Origin: Candidatus Thioglobus sp. MED-G25 | GTDB lineage: Bacteria; Pseudomonadota; Gammaproteobacteria; Arenicellales; UBA868 | NCBI GenBank assembly: GCA_002456995.1 | Contig: NTKC01000005.1 | Location: forward strand, 1 to 64,000 | Length of the DNA stretch: 64,000 nucleotides | Direction of reading: 5' to 3' | In this document: piece by piece, positions 31,348 through 42,757 of the stretch | Numbering within the stretch: position 1 is the stretch's first letter | Layout of the letters: every line of letters begins with the position of its first letter | The notes under the pieces: generated by a model | The model's database searches: none | What the model was told of the DNA's origin: nothing | Seen by the model: the letters and a program-made list of their open reading frames with translations, nothing else | Made by a program: the position numbers and the translations under genes

Positions 31348-31824
31348 ATGTCGGAACTTCACGATCGAGTGGCTGTCCTGCTGGCACGGGGATTTGGGGT
31401 GGGTTGTTCGCCGGTAGCACCCGGCACAGTCGGGACTGCCGTGGCGGTGCCATTGGTGTGCCTTCAGCTTGTGTTGTCAATCGAGGTATTTCTGGTCTTT
31501 GTGCTGATCTTTGTTCTGGGTGCTGTGTACGTAGCTAGTGTTGCCGAAAAGCAAATGGACGGGACCGACGATCCATCTATCGTAGTCGATGAAATGGCGG
31601 GATTTCTCATTGCAATGGCGTTTGTTCCCTTGACTGTATGGTCTATGCTGGCCGGGTTTGTACTATTCCGTGCATTTGATATTTTCAAGCCGCCTCCGGT
31701 GAATACCGTTGAGCGGAAGTTTTCAGGTGGGTTGGGTATCGTAGGCGATGATCTGGTTGCTGGTCTTATGACTAATGTTCTACTTCAGTTGGCTATCAGG
31801 AGCAATATATTTTCTTGGCACTAG
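31348..31824 (+). CDS. pgpA: phosphatidylglycerophosphatase A
   Basis: 158 aa; GFGVGCSPVAPGTVGT, DDPSIVVDEMAGFL. Confidence 0.95.
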   Translation: MSELHDRVAVLLARGFGVGCSPVAPGTVGTAVAVPLVCLQLVLSIEVFLVFVLIFVLGAVYVASVAEKQMDGTDDPSIVVDEMAGFLIAMAFVPLTVWSMLAGFVLFRAFDIFKPPPVNTVERKFSGGLGIVGDDLVAGLMTNVLLQLAIRSNIFSWH

Positions 31825-31916
31825 TGTTTCAATTACAACGCATGGTCAAGGATAATGGGGAATCGGATTCGGGATCGGGCGCTGAGCGTACGCCGGAATA
31901 ACTAGAGGAGAATGGA

Positions 31917-32402
31917 ATGCCGTCATTTGATATTGTCAGTGAAGTTGAGTGGCATGAGGTCGGAAATTCAGTCGACCAAGCCAATCGAGAGATAAAAAAT
32001 CGTTATGACTTCAAAGGCAGTGATGCCCAGATTGAGCAGGCGGAATCTGTGTTAACGATTCGTGCGGATGACGAGTTTAAAGTAGGCCAGGCCCTGGATA
32101 TCCTCGAAATAAAACTCGCCAAGCGAGGCGTTGATGTGGGTTGTCTTGACAGAGGACAGGTTGAGGAGCGAGGTGGGGGGAAAGCACAACAAAAGATTCA
32201 GATCCGACACGGAATCGATACCGAGCTCGCCAGGTCGTTGGTTAAAGAAATAAAAGCCAAGAAACTAAAAGTCCAGGCGGCGATTCAGGGTCAGCAGATT
32301 CGAGTTACCGGTAAGAAGCGCGATGATCTGCAGGCAGTGATCTCGTTGATGAAGGATCAAGACACAACGGTGCCTCTGCAGTACACAAATTTCCGAGACT
32401 GA
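31917..32402 (+). CDS. YajQ family nucleotide-binding protein
   Basis: 161 aa; MPSFDIVSEVEWHEVGNSVDQANREIKNRYDFKGSDA. Confidence 0.97.
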   Translation: MPSFDIVSEVEWHEVGNSVDQANREIKNRYDFKGSDAQIEQAESVLTIRADDEFKVGQALDILEIKLAKRGVDVGCLDRGQVEERGGGKAQQKIQIRHGIDTELARSLVKEIKAKKLKVQAAIQGQQIRVTGKKRDDLQAVISLMKDQDTTVPLQYTNFRD

Positions 32403-32449
32403 GGCTTGCTCAATTATGATTTAACGCTATGGCCGTAGCAGGACAGCTG

Positions 32450-32773
32450 TCAGCGCTCTAGGTATTGCAGTTTCCCGGTTACTTCTCGCCACTGGTCGGA
32501 GTCTGTGGGTGGGTCCTTCATTTCTGTAATGACTGGCCATAAAGCAGACAATTCGGTGTTCAGAGCCAAAAACTCTTTTTGGTCTTCAGGCAGATCTTCT
32601 TCTGCGTAGATGGCATTTACCGGGCATTCTGGCTCACACAGGCTGCAGTCGATACATTCTTCTGGATCGATGACAAGGAAGTTGGGCCCTTCGTGAAAAC
32701 AGTCGACGGGACACACCTCGACACAATCAGTCAACTTGCAGCGGATACACGATTCGACAACAACGTAAGTCAT
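32450..32773 (-). CDS. fdxA: 7Fe-8S type ferredoxin FdxA
   Basis: MTYVVVESCIRCKLTDCVEVCPVDCFHEGPNFLVIDPEECIDCSLCEPECPVNAI; internal ATG at 32773 preferred over track start 32878. Confidence 0.96.
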   Translation of the reverse strand: MTYVVVESCIRCKLTDCVEVCPVDCFHEGPNFLVIDPEECIDCSLCEPECPVNAIYAEEDLPEDQKEFLALNTELSALWPVITEMKDPPTDSDQWREVTGKLQYLER

Positions 32774-32870
32774 AAAGATTCTCCAGTTTTGCCTGTGACA
32801 GTTACCTGTTAAATGTGAGCCCTGAACTACTTTGGTCAATTCTAGGCATCTTTGGACTGCTGGTAAACCA

Positions 32871-35462
32871 CTAAGCACCTGAATCGGTTAGTTCCAAAAG
32901 CTGACGAAGCTCATACAGTCGGTCCAGGGCGTCTCGGGGACTGATTGATTCTGGGTCGACCCCCGCGAGGTACTCGCGGAGACGTCTCAGAGAATCTTTC
33001 TCAGGGTCTGGAAATATCGTTAGTTGGTCAGTTGACTTTGCGATGTCCCGCAAATGCCCTTGCTCCAAATCAGATAGCCGATCTTTCGCGTCGGCCAGTA
33101 TCGATTCTGGGATGCCGGCCAATCGCGCGACCTGAAGGCCGTAGCTCTGATTTGCCGGCCCTGGTTTGACCTCGTAGAGAAAGATAACTTCGCCGTCGTG
33201 TTCAATAGCATCTAAATGGACATTACCCATACTCGGTGAAGATTCAGGAAGCGAGGTCAACTCAAAATAATGCGTAGAGAACAGTGAGAAACTTTGAACT
33301 CGATCAGCAAGGTCAAGTGCACAAGACCAGGCCAGGGCAAGACCATCGAATGTGCTGGTACCTCGGCCGATCTCATCCACAAGTACAAGACTGTCACGAC
33401 TGGCGTTGCGAAGAATATAGGCCATCTCAGTCATTTCGACCATGAAGGTCGAGCGACCACCAGCGAGGTCGTCAGACGCCCCTATGCGTGTAAAGATTTG
33501 GCCGACAGGGCCGATTGTCGCCTCATCTGCGGGGACGAAACTACCGGTGTGTGCAAGGAGAACGATCAGGGCGGTCTGTCTCATATAGGTACTTTTCCCG
33601 CCCATGTTTGGTCCGGTAATCATCAACATCCGATTGTGTGAGTCCAGATCGAGATCATTGGCGATAAATGGTTCACCCTGGCTGTGTTCGACCACAGGAT
33701 GGCGACCTGCTTTTATCTCCAACACAGGTTCAGAGGTTAGTCGAGGACGGCACAATCTAAGTTCTTCTGCTCGTCTTGCAAACGTATCCAGAACGTCTAG
33801 TTCTGCGAGTGACTGTGCACCACGTTGTAGCCGCGATATAGCCGGCTGCAGTTGCGTTAATACCCGTTCGTAAAGCAGACGTTCACGGGCAAGCCCTTTT
33901 TCTTTGGCGCTCAGCAATCTATCTTCAAATGACTTTAACTCGTCGGTCGAATAGCGTTCAACGTTTTTGAGCGTTTGCTTTCGGTGATAATGAGCCGGGG
34001 CATCATCAGATTGTGACCTTGGGATTTCTATGTAGTAACCGTGGACCCGATTGAATTTTACTTTCAGTCCGCGAATCGCTGAATTTTCTTGCTCCTTTTG
34101 TTCGAACTCAAGCAAACGCGCGGTGCTCGAGGATTGCAATTCTCGAAACTCATCAAGCTCCGAGTCGAAGCCGGTACGGATCACTCCGCCATCACGTAAT
34201 TGTGCCGGAGGTTCGTCGTCAATGGCCCGGTCTAGCAGTCCGAGAATTTCCGGTTCGGGACCTGCTATGCTGGCAATCTGTTTCAGTCGATCACTGTTGT
34301 AATTCTTAAGTCGATCGACCAGTTTCGGCAGCGCGCGGTAACCTTGCCTCAGCCTAACCAAGTCAAACGGCCGTGCTGAGCCTATGGCTACTCGAGACAG
34401 TATCCTCTCTAGATCACCGACTTGCCGGAGGCTCTCATAAATTTCAACTGTACGATGGCCGAGGAGTTCACCGACTGAGTCGTTCCTAATGTTAAGCTCG
34501 TTGCGATCTTTTATAGGTCGGGTTATCCAGCGACGGAGTTGTCGGCTGCCCATGCTGGTTGCACATCGATCAAAAAGATGAAGCAGCGAATCGCTGCCGG
34601 TTCCGTGGGATTGTTCAACTTCTAAATTTCGTCGTGTTGAGGCGTCGAGCAGAACATGATTGGAGTAGCTTTCAATTTTTATGCCGTCAACATGTACCAG
34701 CGCATTTTCATGGACATCTTGTACGTATTGGACCAACGCGCCGGCAGCTGACGTTGCTGTCGGGTAATCACTGCAACCAAAAGCTTTCAGATCATGAGTA
34801 CCAAAGACTTCACATAAGCGTTGACTGGCACGGTTGAGATCATAATACCAAGCGGGGACCTTGCAGGAAGATATTGACTTTATCTGAGGGTATAGAGCCG
34901 GATCTGCATCGTCTGGGTATAACAATTCAGCTGGTGCCATACGTTCGAGCTCGTTGTCCAATTCCGTGGTGTCTGGCAGGTCACAGGCGTAGAAACGCCC
35001 GCTTGAGACTTCCAATAGGGCCAAACCACATTTGGACCCGTTGACAAAAACTGCGGCAATGCTGTTTTCCTGACGTTCATCAAGTAGGTTCTCGTCGGTC
35101 AGTGTGCCCGGAGTGATAATGCGGACAACTTTTCGATCTACAGGACCTTTTCTTTTGTCGGGAACACCAACTTGCTCACAGATGGCGACAGGCTCTCGTT
35201 GGCGAAGCAGGCGAGCCAGGTACTGATCAACGCTGTGGGCCGGCACGCCGGCCATGGGAATGGGTTTACCTGCGGATTGGCCACGGGTTGTTAGCGTAAT
35301 ATCGAGCAGGCGAGATGCTTTCTCTGCGTCTGCATAGAATAGTTCGTAAAACTCGCCCATACGATAAAAAACAAGTGTATCGGGATGTAGTGACTTGATC
35401 TCCAGATACTGACGCATCATAGGCGTATGCGTGCTCCGAGTCAGGTCACTAACCTTTGTCAT
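32871..35462 (-). CDS. mutS: DNA mismatch repair protein MutS
   Basis: 863 aa; [36 protein letters not shown] Walker [18 protein letters not shown]. Confidence 0.99.
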   Translation of the reverse strand: MTKVSDLTRSTHTPMMRQYLEIKSLHPDTLVFYRMGEFYELFYADAEKASRLLDITLTTRGQSAGKPIPMAGVPAHSVDQYLARLLRQREPVAICEQVGVPDKRKGPVDRKVVRIITPGTLTDENLLDERQENSIAAVFVNGSKCGLALLEVSSGRFYACDLPDTTELDNELERMAPAELLYPDDADPALYPQIKSISSCKVPAWYYDLNRASQRLCEVFGTHDLKAFGCSDYPTATSAAGALVQYVQDVHENALVHVDGIKIESYSNHVLLDASTRRNLEVEQSHGTGSDSLLHLFDRCATSMGSRQLRRWITRPIKDRNELNIRNDSVGELLGHRTVEIYESLRQVGDLERILSRVAIGSARPFDLVRLRQGYRALPKLVDRLKNYNSDRLKQIASIAGPEPEILGLLDRAIDDEPPAQLRDGGVIRTGFDSELDEFRELQSSSTARLLEFEQKEQENSAIRGLKVKFNRVHGYYIEIPRSQSDDAPAHYHRKQTLKNVERYSTDELKSFEDRLLSAKEKGLARERLLYERVLTQLQPAISRLQRGAQSLAELDVLDTFARRAEELRLCRPRLTSEPVLEIKAGRHPVVEHSQGEPFIANDLDLDSHNRMLMITGPNMGGKSTYMRQTALIVLLAHTGSFVPADEATIGPVGQIFTRIGASDDLAGGRSTFMVEMTEMAYILRNASRDSLVLVDEIGRGTSTFDGLALAWSCALDLADRVQSFSLFSTHYFELTSLPESSPSMGNVHLDAIEHDGEVIFLYEVKPGPANQSYGLQVARLAGIPESILADAKDRLSDLEQGHLRDIAKSTDQLTIFPDPEKDSLRRLREYLAGVDPESISPRDALDRLYELRQLLELTDSGA

Positions 35463-35470
35463 TGGCGTGT

Positions 35471-36244
35471 CTATGGGACTAAGGTTTTCAGCAACTCTTC
35501 AAAAATTCGAGGGTTACCTGCCGCCACATTTCCACTTTCAAGAAAATCCTGCCCGCCATCCGTGTCTGCCACCAAGCCACCAGCTTCACGAATCAGCAGT
35601 GCCCCTGCTGCACAGTCCCATGGCTGTAATCCGAATTCCCAGAATCCATCGAGCCGTCCAGCTGCAACATAAGCAAGATCCAGTGCTGCCGAACCCGCTC
35701 GTCGAACACCGGAAGTTTTCATGGTTAGTTTCCGAAAAGTCTTCATCCAGCGGTCAAACTTGTCGAGTTCGCGGAAAGGGAATCCAGTGCCGAGTAGGCA
35801 TTGTTCAAGTCGGCTAATTGAACTGACGCGTATTCGCCGATCGTTAAGTTGTGCTCCCTGGCCCCGACTCGATGTAAACAGCTCATTTCGCAGCGGATCA
35901 TATACAACTCCATGTTCAATAGTTTGGCCGTGGAGTACGGCAATGGAGACAGAAAACTGGGGAAAGCCATGGAGAAAGTTAGTGGTACCGTCCAAAGGGT
36001 CGATAACCCAGGTGTAATCACCTCCTTCCCTTTTGCCACTTTCTTCGGCAAGGACGCCGTGCTCCGGATAGGCGGTGGTCAGAATCTCTAGTGCTGCTTC
36101 CTCCGCTTCGGTATCAGCCTGACTGACATAGTCGTTTCGGCCCTTGGCGGTTACTTCGAGGCGATCAAGCCGCCCGTAGTGCATTAAAATAATACGTCCC
36201 GATTGTCGGACTGCTCGGATGGCTGTGTTGAGCATGGGGTGCAT
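35471..36244 (-). CDS. suhB: inositol monophosphatase family protein (SuhB)
   Basis: [16 protein letters not shown] start at 36244 preferred; [40 protein letters not shown]. Confidence 0.95.
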   Translation of the reverse strand: MHPMLNTAIRAVRQSGRIILMHYGRLDRLEVTAKGRNDYVSQADTEAEEAALEILTTAYPEHGVLAEESGKREGGDYTWVIDPLDGTTNFLHGFPQFSVSIAVLHGQTIEHGVVYDPLRNELFTSSRGQGAQLNDRRIRVSSISRLEQCLLGTGFPFRELDKFDRWMKTFRKLTMKTSGVRRAGSAALDLAYVAAGRLDGFWEFGLQPWDCAAGALLIREAGGLVADTDGGQDFLESGNVAAGNPRIFEELLKTLVP

Positions 36245-36381
36245 GAATTGGTTTCCTTCGGTTGCTGACTGATTCCAGTACACAGCAATGCCGGCCATGA
36301 GAACCGATTGTTGCTGGTGCATACAGGATAACGGATTGTAACCTTGGCGGTATACGCCTTGAACAACAAAAGAGGTGGTAT

Positions 36382-37110
36382 ATGACACTCGAGCGCATAA
36401 GAATCGTTTTGGTGAACACGACTCATCCCGGCAACATCGGTGGCGCCGCCCGAGCGATGGCGAACATGGGGTTGAATCATCTTTATCTGGTTGGGCCGCA
36501 GAGGTTTCCGTCTACCGAGGCTACGGTTCGCGCGGCTGGCGCCGATCATCTACTCGAACGAGCAATAGTCTGTGAAAGTCTGGATGATGCAGTGGCCGAC
36601 TGTGGGCTTGTGGTAGGCACGACCGCACGGCAACGTTCGGTAGGTTCGGTTGAGCTGCCTCCCAACGCTGTTATGAGCAAAGTACGAGAGCGGATTTCGA
36701 CAGATCAAATAGCCTTCGTATTTGGTCGTGAGGCATCCGGCCTAACCAACCGTGAGCTTGAGCGTTGTCAGTATCATGTTCGAATTCCAGTGGAAGAGAG
36801 CTTTTCGTCAATTAATCTGGCGGCGGCAGTGATGATTGTAGTGTATGAACTTAAGAAAAATTTTGAACCACATACTCACGAGACTGAATTAGCTTCCGAC
36901 CCCGAACAGCTGGCTACATCCTCAGAGGTTCAAGGGTTTTATAAACATATGGAAGATGTGCTGATTGAAACAGGGTTTCTAAGAACACCCTCCCAGAAAC
37001 TGCTGCGTAAGGTAAAGCGTATATTCAGTCGTACACCGCTGCGCGAGGATGAGGTTAATATTCTGCGCGGTATATTGACATCTATACAGAGTTACCGCCG
37101 TAAGCATTAA
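36382..37110 (+). CDS. trmJ: tRNA (cytidine/uridine-2'-O-)-methyltransferase TrmJ
   Basis: 242 aa; IVLVNTTHPGNIGGAARAMANMGL, FVFGREASGLTN, SINLAAAVMIVVYEL (SPOUT). Confidence 0.96.
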   Translation: MTLERIRIVLVNTTHPGNIGGAARAMANMGLNHLYLVGPQRFPSTEATVRAAGADHLLERAIVCESLDDAVADCGLVVGTTARQRSVGSVELPPNAVMSKVRERISTDQIAFVFGREASGLTNRELERCQYHVRIPVEESFSSINLAAAVMIVVYELKKNFEPHTHETELASDPEQLATSSEVQGFYKHMEDVLIETGFLRTPSQKLLRKVKRIFSRTPLREDEVNILRGILTSIQSYRRKH

Positions 37111-37201
37111 GGACCATTGCACAGTCGGTGCGTGTTAAACTAGTGTCTATGGTGCAAGGAAGGTTTACAAGTCCCAAGCGAAAAGTGAACAGAATCAATC
37201 T

Positions 37202-37528
37202 ATGGCGATAACATTGACCGAAGCGGCTGCGGGGCGTGTGCGGGAGTATCTTAGCGCGCGTGGTTACGGCGAAGGACTTAGGCTGGGTGTTAAAACTACA
37301 GGTTGTTCTGGTCTAGCCTATGTCGTGGACTATGCCGATAAAATCGACGAAAAGGACAGTATCCACTCGAGCCAAGGAGTTAACGTCATCGTGGATAGTG
37401 ACAGCATGAAGTACCTCGATGGTACGGAGATAGATTATCAGGTAGACGGGTTGTCAGCGGTTTTCAAGTTCAAAAACCCAAATTCAAAAGACGAATGTGG
37501 CTGTGGCGAGAGCTTTACAGTCGACTGA
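37202..37528 (+). CDS. iscA: A-type iron-sulfur carrier (IscA/HesB family)
   Basis: 108 aa; MAITLTEAAAGRVREYL, GVKTTGCSGLAYVVDYAD, C-terminal CGCGESF. Confidence 0.94.
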   Translation: MAITLTEAAAGRVREYLSARGYGEGLRLGVKTTGCSGLAYVVDYADKIDEKDSIHSSQGVNVIVDSDSMKYLDGTEIDYQVDGLSAVFKFKNPNSKDECGCGESFTVD

Positions 37529-37560
37529 CTCCAGTATCCCCTCAGAATGTTTTTAGTTGA

Positions 37561-37585
37561 GGGCGCCGCGGCGCCCTTTCTCTTT
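37561..37585 (+). terminator. intrinsic terminator downstream of iscA
   Basis: Perfect 16-nt palindrome GGGCGCCGCGGCGCCC followed by TTTCTCTTT. Confidence 0.8.
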
Positions 37586-37599
37586 ACGGTATAGCTGCC

Positions 37600-38988
37600 A
37601 TGAAGACATTGGTTGAATCTACTGTGCCTCGCAGGTCAAGTGCGACTGGCCGCCGAGCGGCTGTGAAGACGCTAGGTTGTAAAATTAATGTTTACGAATC
37701 CAATATTATTTCTCAGCGGTTGATTCGTGATCACTGGACAATGGTGGATCCAAGTCAGGAAGCCGACTTGTATGTCATTAATTCCTGCACCGTAACTCGA
37801 GAAGCCGACCGCCAGACTCGTCAAGAGATACGACGGGTGCTACGGCGCAATCCCAGCGCTAAAGTTGTTGTAACAGGATGTTATGCACAACTCGCCCCAA
37901 ACGAGCTCACTGAAATAGACGGGGTTGATCTGGTCGTGGGGAACGATGCAAAATTTAACATCGCCGAGATATTGCGTACAAGCCAAGTAAGTGATTTGCG
38001 GGATCAGGCGGACAAGTATTCTGGCTATGCTCTGGGTGACGGCTCTTTCGCGCCGCCCGAATTGGTGACCCGTTATGATGGCCAGACAAGGGCTTTCGTT
38101 CAGGTGCAGCAGGGGTGTGATCACTCATGCACTTTTTGCGTCATTCATAAAGCACGCGGACCCAGTCGTTCATTTAAGGTTTCCGCCGTACTTGAGCAGG
38201 TCGAGCAACTGATATCACAGGGGCACCGTGAAATTGTAATTTGTGGTATTGACCTGGGATCGTTTCGCATTTCAGAGGGAAAAAATCCGGCTGAAATTCA
38301 AGGTTCTGGACTGGTGAGTCTTCTCAAGAAAATAGATAACTTGAGGGGGGAGTTTAGGATTCGACTTAGCTCGATAGATCCCCATCATATTACGGATGAA
38401 CTGCTAGAACAATTATCGTCTGGCGGTAGATTTTGTCCTTATCTTCATGTGTCAATCCAAAGCGCCAATACATTGATTCTCAAACGTATGAAGCGGCGTT
38501 ATAGTCGGGAACTATTGTACGAGCGTGTAACAAAAGCACATGAAAGGGTGCCAGAATTGGTAGTGGGTGCAGACCTTATGGTTGGATTTCCAACCGAATC
38601 GGATGAGCAGTTTCGGGATACCTTCAACGCAGTAAAAGATTTGCAAATCGTCTATCCGCATGTGTTTCCTTTTTCCGTTCGTGACGGTGCTCCCGCATCA
38701 CGTATTCCTGCCCAGGTGCCTCGCGAAGTACAGCGTGAGCGCGCAAGCTCGATCCGGGCAGAGGGCGCTAAATGGCGCCATCGCGCACTGCGCTCGTGGC
38801 TTGGTCGATCAAGCGAGGTTCTGATTGAGCGTTCGTCGAACTCGTCGACACCTGCTTATAACGCACGTTTAGCCAACTATATGCCTGTTAAAGTAAATGT
38901 CCGCGTAGGTGACATTGGTCAACTTGTTAAAGTTAAAGTCATTGCTGTTCAAGCCGATACTTTGATTGCCGAGGTTATGTGTAGGTAA
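37600..38988 (+). CDS. mtaB: MiaB-like tRNA methylthiotransferase, MtaB type
   Basis: 462 aa; KTLGCKINVYESN, VINSCTV, VVTGCYAQ, radical SAM CDHSCTFCVIHKARG. Confidence 0.9.
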   Translation: MKTLVESTVPRRSSATGRRAAVKTLGCKINVYESNIISQRLIRDHWTMVDPSQEADLYVINSCTVTREADRQTRQEIRRVLRRNPSAKVVVTGCYAQLAPNELTEIDGVDLVVGNDAKFNIAEILRTSQVSDLRDQADKYSGYALGDGSFAPPELVTRYDGQTRAFVQVQQGCDHSCTFCVIHKARGPSRSFKVSAVLEQVEQLISQGHREIVICGIDLGSFRISEGKNPAEIQGSGLVSLLKKIDNLRGEFRIRLSSIDPHHITDELLEQLSSGGRFCPYLHVSIQSANTLILKRMKRRYSRELLYERVTKAHERVPELVVGADLMVGFPTESDEQFRDTFNAVKDLQIVYPHVFPFSVRDGAPASRIPAQVPREVQRERASSIRAEGAKWRHRALRSWLGRSSEVLIERSSNSSTPAYNARLANYMPVKVNVRVGDIGQLVKVKVIAVQADTLIAEVMCR

Positions 38989-39124
38989 TAAAATTACAGG
39001 GCTACGCAGCGCTGGTAGTAAGCCCCGCTAACAACGTCTGGGTTTGTACTGTTTGTCGTAAAACTTGGATGGAAGTCCAATTTAGTCAGTTAACACAATG
39101 CACCTCACCAAACTGGAGTATTCA

Positions 39125-39553
39125 ATGAGTATTGAACAGACCCTGTCCATTATAAAACCTGATGCTGTTGGTAAGAATGTAATCGGCAAGATTATGGATC
39201 GTTTTGAATCGGCAGGACTCAAGATTGTTGCCTGTCGAATGATGCATTTAAGTCGTGAACAGGCAGAAGTCTTTTATTCTGTGCATAAGGATAAACCGTT
39301 TTACGGTGAACTGGTTGAGTACATGATTTCAGGTCCGGTTATCGTTCAGGTTTTAGAGGGCGAAGAGGCCATCCTGAGAAACCGCGACGTGATGGGTGCC
39401 ACCAATCCAGCAGAGGCTGCGCCTGGAACGATTCGTGCTGACTTCGCAGAGTCAGTACAGGCAAATGCTGTTCATGGGTCTGACGGGCCGACTACAGCAC
39501 AACAGGAGATCAGTTACTTTTTTGATCCAACTGACTTTTGCAGTCGTAATTGA
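39125..39553 (+). CDS. ndk: nucleoside diphosphate kinase
   Basis: [39 protein letters not shown]; start at 39125 preferred over 39098. Confidence 0.98.
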   Translation: MSIEQTLSIIKPDAVGKNVIGKIMDRFESAGLKIVACRMMHLSREQAEVFYSVHKDKPFYGELVEYMISGPVIVQVLEGEEAILRNRDVMGATNPAEAAPGTIRADFAESVQANAVHGSDGPTTAQQEISYFFDPTDFCSRN

Positions 39554-39559
39554 AATGTA

Positions 39560-40660
39560 ATGACAGTATCTGAGCGCCAAAACCTGATCGGTATGACTCG
39601 CATCGAGATGCAGAGTTTCTTCGTAAGTCTAGGCGTTCGTGAGTTTCATGCTCGCCAGGTGTTGCAATGGATCTATCAGCGCGGGATAACCGACTTTTCT
39701 CAGATGACCGATTTGAGCAAGGCTTTACGAGATCAGCTCCAGCAACTGGCGCAGATTACTGTTCCTGAAACAGTTACAGTCCAGCAATCGTCTGACAGTA
39801 CTCGAAAATGGTTGTTGCGGTTTGAGGATGGTAACTGTATCGAGACGGTGTTCATTCCCGAACAAGACCGTGGAACGTTATGTGTGTCTGTCCAGGTGGG
39901 CTGCTCGCTTAACTGCACGTTCTGTGCCACTGCGAAGCAGGGATTTAGTCGAAATCTCACGACCGCCGAAATCATTGGTCAACTACTGACCGTTAAGACG
40001 GACTTGCAGGCACTCGGCTACGGGGACAGACCCATTACTAATGTTGTGTTGATGGGGATGGGCGAGCCTTTATTGAACTACGATGCGGTTGTTGCCGCGT
40101 TACACTTAATGCTGGATGACATATCTTTTGGAATGTCCCGTAGGCGAGTCACGTTAAGTACGGCGGGTATTGTCCCTGCGATGGAACGGCTTGCTTTGGA
40201 TTGCCCCGTGAGCCTGGCCGTGTCTTTGCATGCAACAAATAACGACCTCCGAGACGAATTAGTTCCGCTGAATAGAAAATACCCGATAGAACAGCTTTTG
40301 CAGGCCTGTCATCAATATGTAGCCGGTGAAAACAAACGTCATATCACTTTTGAATATGTAATGCTTAAGGGCATCAACGATTCAAAAGGAGAGGCGCAAA
40401 TACTGGCTAGGTTATTGTCTGGATTACCAGCAAAAATCAATCTAATTCCATTCAATAAGTCGCCTGGAATAGAGTATGAATGCAGCGATCAAAGTACAAT
40501 AGACGTTTTCCGGGAGGTTCTATTGTCCGCTGGTCTGATGACGATCACACGACGCACTCGGGGTGAAGATATTGAGGCTGCCTGTGGGCAGCTCGCCGGT
40601 CGTTTCGCTGATCGAACCCGAAGACGCTGGAAGTTTGAACAGGCGATTGCACAGTGTTGA
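39560..40660 (+). CDS. rlmN: 23S rRNA/tRNA adenine C2-methyltransferase RlmN
   Basis: 366 aa; [42 protein letters not shown]. Confidence 0.98.
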   Translation: MTVSERQNLIGMTRIEMQSFFVSLGVREFHARQVLQWIYQRGITDFSQMTDLSKALRDQLQQLAQITVPETVTVQQSSDSTRKWLLRFEDGNCIETVFIPEQDRGTLCVSVQVGCSLNCTFCATAKQGFSRNLTTAEIIGQLLTVKTDLQALGYGDRPITNVVLMGMGEPLLNYDAVVAALHLMLDDISFGMSRRRVTLSTAGIVPAMERLALDCPVSLAVSLHATNNDLRDELVPLNRKYPIEQLLQACHQYVAGENKRHITFEYVMLKGINDSKGEAQILARLLSGLPAKINLIPFNKSPGIEYECSDQSTIDVFREVLLSAGLMTITRRTRGEDIEAACGQLAGRFADRTRRRWKFEQAIAQC

Positions 40661-41421
40661 AGTTAATCCCTGCAGTCTTAATCGTCATCCTCTCTCTCAC
40701 AGGTTGTGTTACTGACAACCAGGGATCGAATAGATGGAGCGTGCCCCAACGAGTTGATCTCCATACTCGGCTGGGTGTTGCATACCTCCAACAGGGACGT
40801 TTGGCTGCGGCACAGGAAGAGTTGGAATTTGCGTTGACGCTCGGTCCGGATGATTCCAGCGCCCACCACGCAATGGCCTTACTGAAGTTGCAACTCGGAC
40901 ACGCCGCATTGGCCCGTGAACATTATGAGCGTGCAATTGTTGCAGATCCAGGTAATTATCTGGTCAGGAATGATTTCGGCAGTCATCTATGCGCGTTGGG
41001 ACTTCATTTGGAGGGTATAGACCAACTTACAATCGCGGTGAATGATCCGTTCAATTCCAGTCGACATATCAGCCATTATCGGATTGGCGTGTGCATGAAT
41101 CTAAGTGGTCGACTAGAGAAGGCTTACGAGCATCTCGCCGAGGCTTTGCGAGCTCAGCCAGCAAGTGGCCCTGTGTTGTACGAGGCTGCTGCCGTGAGTT
41201 TTCGGTTGGGCCGACACCTTTCGGCGCGTGGTTTTCTGGAACGATATTTTGAACAAGGTAATCCTACCCCGGACAGTCTGTTACTGGCGGTAAATAACGA
41301 AAGAGAGCTTGGGTCTGACTCGCTAGTGCAGCACTATGCGTACCAGTTGCGTATGTCGTATCCTGATAGTCCACAAGCGGCTGAAGCAAAACAACTGGTT
41401 TCAGGCGCTCAAGGTGGCTGA
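40654..41421 (+). CDS. pilF: type IV pilus biogenesis lipoprotein PilF/PilW (TPR), TTG start
   Basis: 255 aa; lipobox LSLTGC, TPR repeats, rlmN-pilF-rodZ order. Confidence 0.88.
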   Translation: MLKLIPAVLIVILSLTGCVTDNQGSNRWSVPQRVDLHTRLGVAYLQQGRLAAAQEELEFALTLGPDDSSAHHAMALLKLQLGHAALAREHYERAIVADPGNYLVRNDFGSHLCALGLHLEGIDQLTIAVNDPFNSSRHISHYRIGVCMNLSGRLEKAYEHLAEALRAQPASGPVLYEAAAVSFRLGRHLSARGFLERYFEQGNPTPDSLLLAVNNERELGSDSLVQHYAYQLRMSYPDSPQAAEAKQLVSGAQGG

Positions 41422-41422
41422 A

Positions 41423-42751
41423 ATGGAGGCCAAGACCGTCGCCACACCCGGTGAACTTTTACGTGGTGCTCGCCAACTCTATGGCTGGAGCGTGGAGGAG
41501 GTCGCGGTTGAGCTTAATTTACTACCCTATATTATTCAGGCACTCGAAAACGACGATTACGACCAGTTAGCTGGATGGACGTATGTGGTTGGTTATTTGC
41601 GCAGCTATGGGAAACTCGTCAGTGTCAATGTCGAAAGTGCCATAAAGCAGCATGAAAAGATTTTACCACCCACTCAAGATGGACCGGGTACCGTCACAGA
41701 AAATATCGCCCATCGTCAGCCAATTGCGATTCATTATCGTTGGGTAGTTACTGTCGTCGTGTTGATCGTTGTTGTCGGCGGACTTTATGGTGCCTATTTA
41801 AAGAGATCCGGTGACGTAGAGAGAATTGACCTAGCCAGCAACGAACTCAACGATGACCTGGCAAAAATTCAGAAGGAACCTGTTCCGGTCGACCTGCAAT
41901 CTAAGAAAATTGAAAAAGTTGAGTCGGTTTTGAATAATGATTCGACGACGCTTGTGGTAAGCACATCGTCGGTGACACAGAAGGAGAAATCTTCTGGAAT
42001 AAAACTGGTTTCAGGATCTACTGTGACAGATGAGAAAAAGCTTAGCGACCCCGAGTCAACTGCTGGTTCAGGGGTAGACGAGTCGCGCGAGACAGTGGCC
42101 GATGATTCAGTGGCGATGAACAACGTTCAAACCCGTTCCCAGGCGTCGACTTCTAAAACAATGTCCGTACGGCCGACAACGCCTGATCCAACGCAAGATG
42201 TGGTTGTCAAGAAGAAAACGAGTCAAAAGCAGGTGCTACAAACCAATGTGACTTCGGAGCGGCCGGCAATCAACCCCGTTGCGGATGCACTGGTAAAGAC
42301 AGGTTTTGTGGCGGAAGTAAAATTGCCAGAAGCAGAATCTACGCCTACCCGTAGTGGTGTATCCAGCACCTTAGAGACGCCAGTAGACGAAGTCAAAGTA
42401 AAGCAGAGCAAAGTCCTTGCAAGTCAGGAACCGGGTTCGAGCGGAGTCGTGACTCAGTCGAAACGCACAATCACTATTGCACTACAACGCGGAAGTCAGG
42501 TCATAGTTTACGACGGTCAGGGTGTCGAACTGCTTCGGCGTTATTTCCGACCAGGTAAAGTAGTCACGATATCTGGAAAGCCTCCATTTGATGTTCGGTT
42601 GCGAGTGTCCGAAGGCGTTCGGGTGCTCTATAACGGCAAAGCGGTCAAGGTCCCAGTCCCAGGTAATGGCGGGCGAATTCGTTTTCAAGTTGGCATCACA
42701 CAGATCGGCGGTCGGGATACTGTCATCGCAAACCAAGGTCGGGGAGAATAG
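41423..42751 (+). CDS. rodZ: RodZ family cytoskeletal protein (HTH-TM-DUF4115)
   Basis: MEAKTVATPGELLRGARQLYGWSVEEVAVELNLLPYIIQALE HTH, single TM (WVVTVVVLIVVVGGLYGAYL), C-terminal domain; ATG at 41423 abuts the pilF stop. Confidence 0.9.
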   Translation: MEAKTVATPGELLRGARQLYGWSVEEVAVELNLLPYIIQALENDDYDQLAGWTYVVGYLRSYGKLVSVNVESAIKQHEKILPPTQDGPGTVTENIAHRQPIAIHYRWVVTVVVLIVVVGGLYGAYLKRSGDVERIDLASNELNDDLAKIQKEPVPVDLQSKKIEKVESVLNNDSTTLVVSTSSVTQKEKSSGIKLVSGSTVTDEKKLSDPESTAGSGVDESRETVADDSVAMNNVQTRSQASTSKTMSVRPTTPDPTQDVVVKKKTSQKQVLQTNVTSERPAINPVADALVKTGFVAEVKLPEAESTPTRSGVSSTLETPVDEVKVKQSKVLASQEPGSSGVVTQSKRTITIALQRGSQVIVYDGQGVELLRRYFRPGKVVTISGKPPFDVRLRVSEGVRVLYNGKAVKVPVPGNGGRIRFQVGITQIGGRDTVIANQGRGE

Positions 42752-42757
42752 CTCCAG

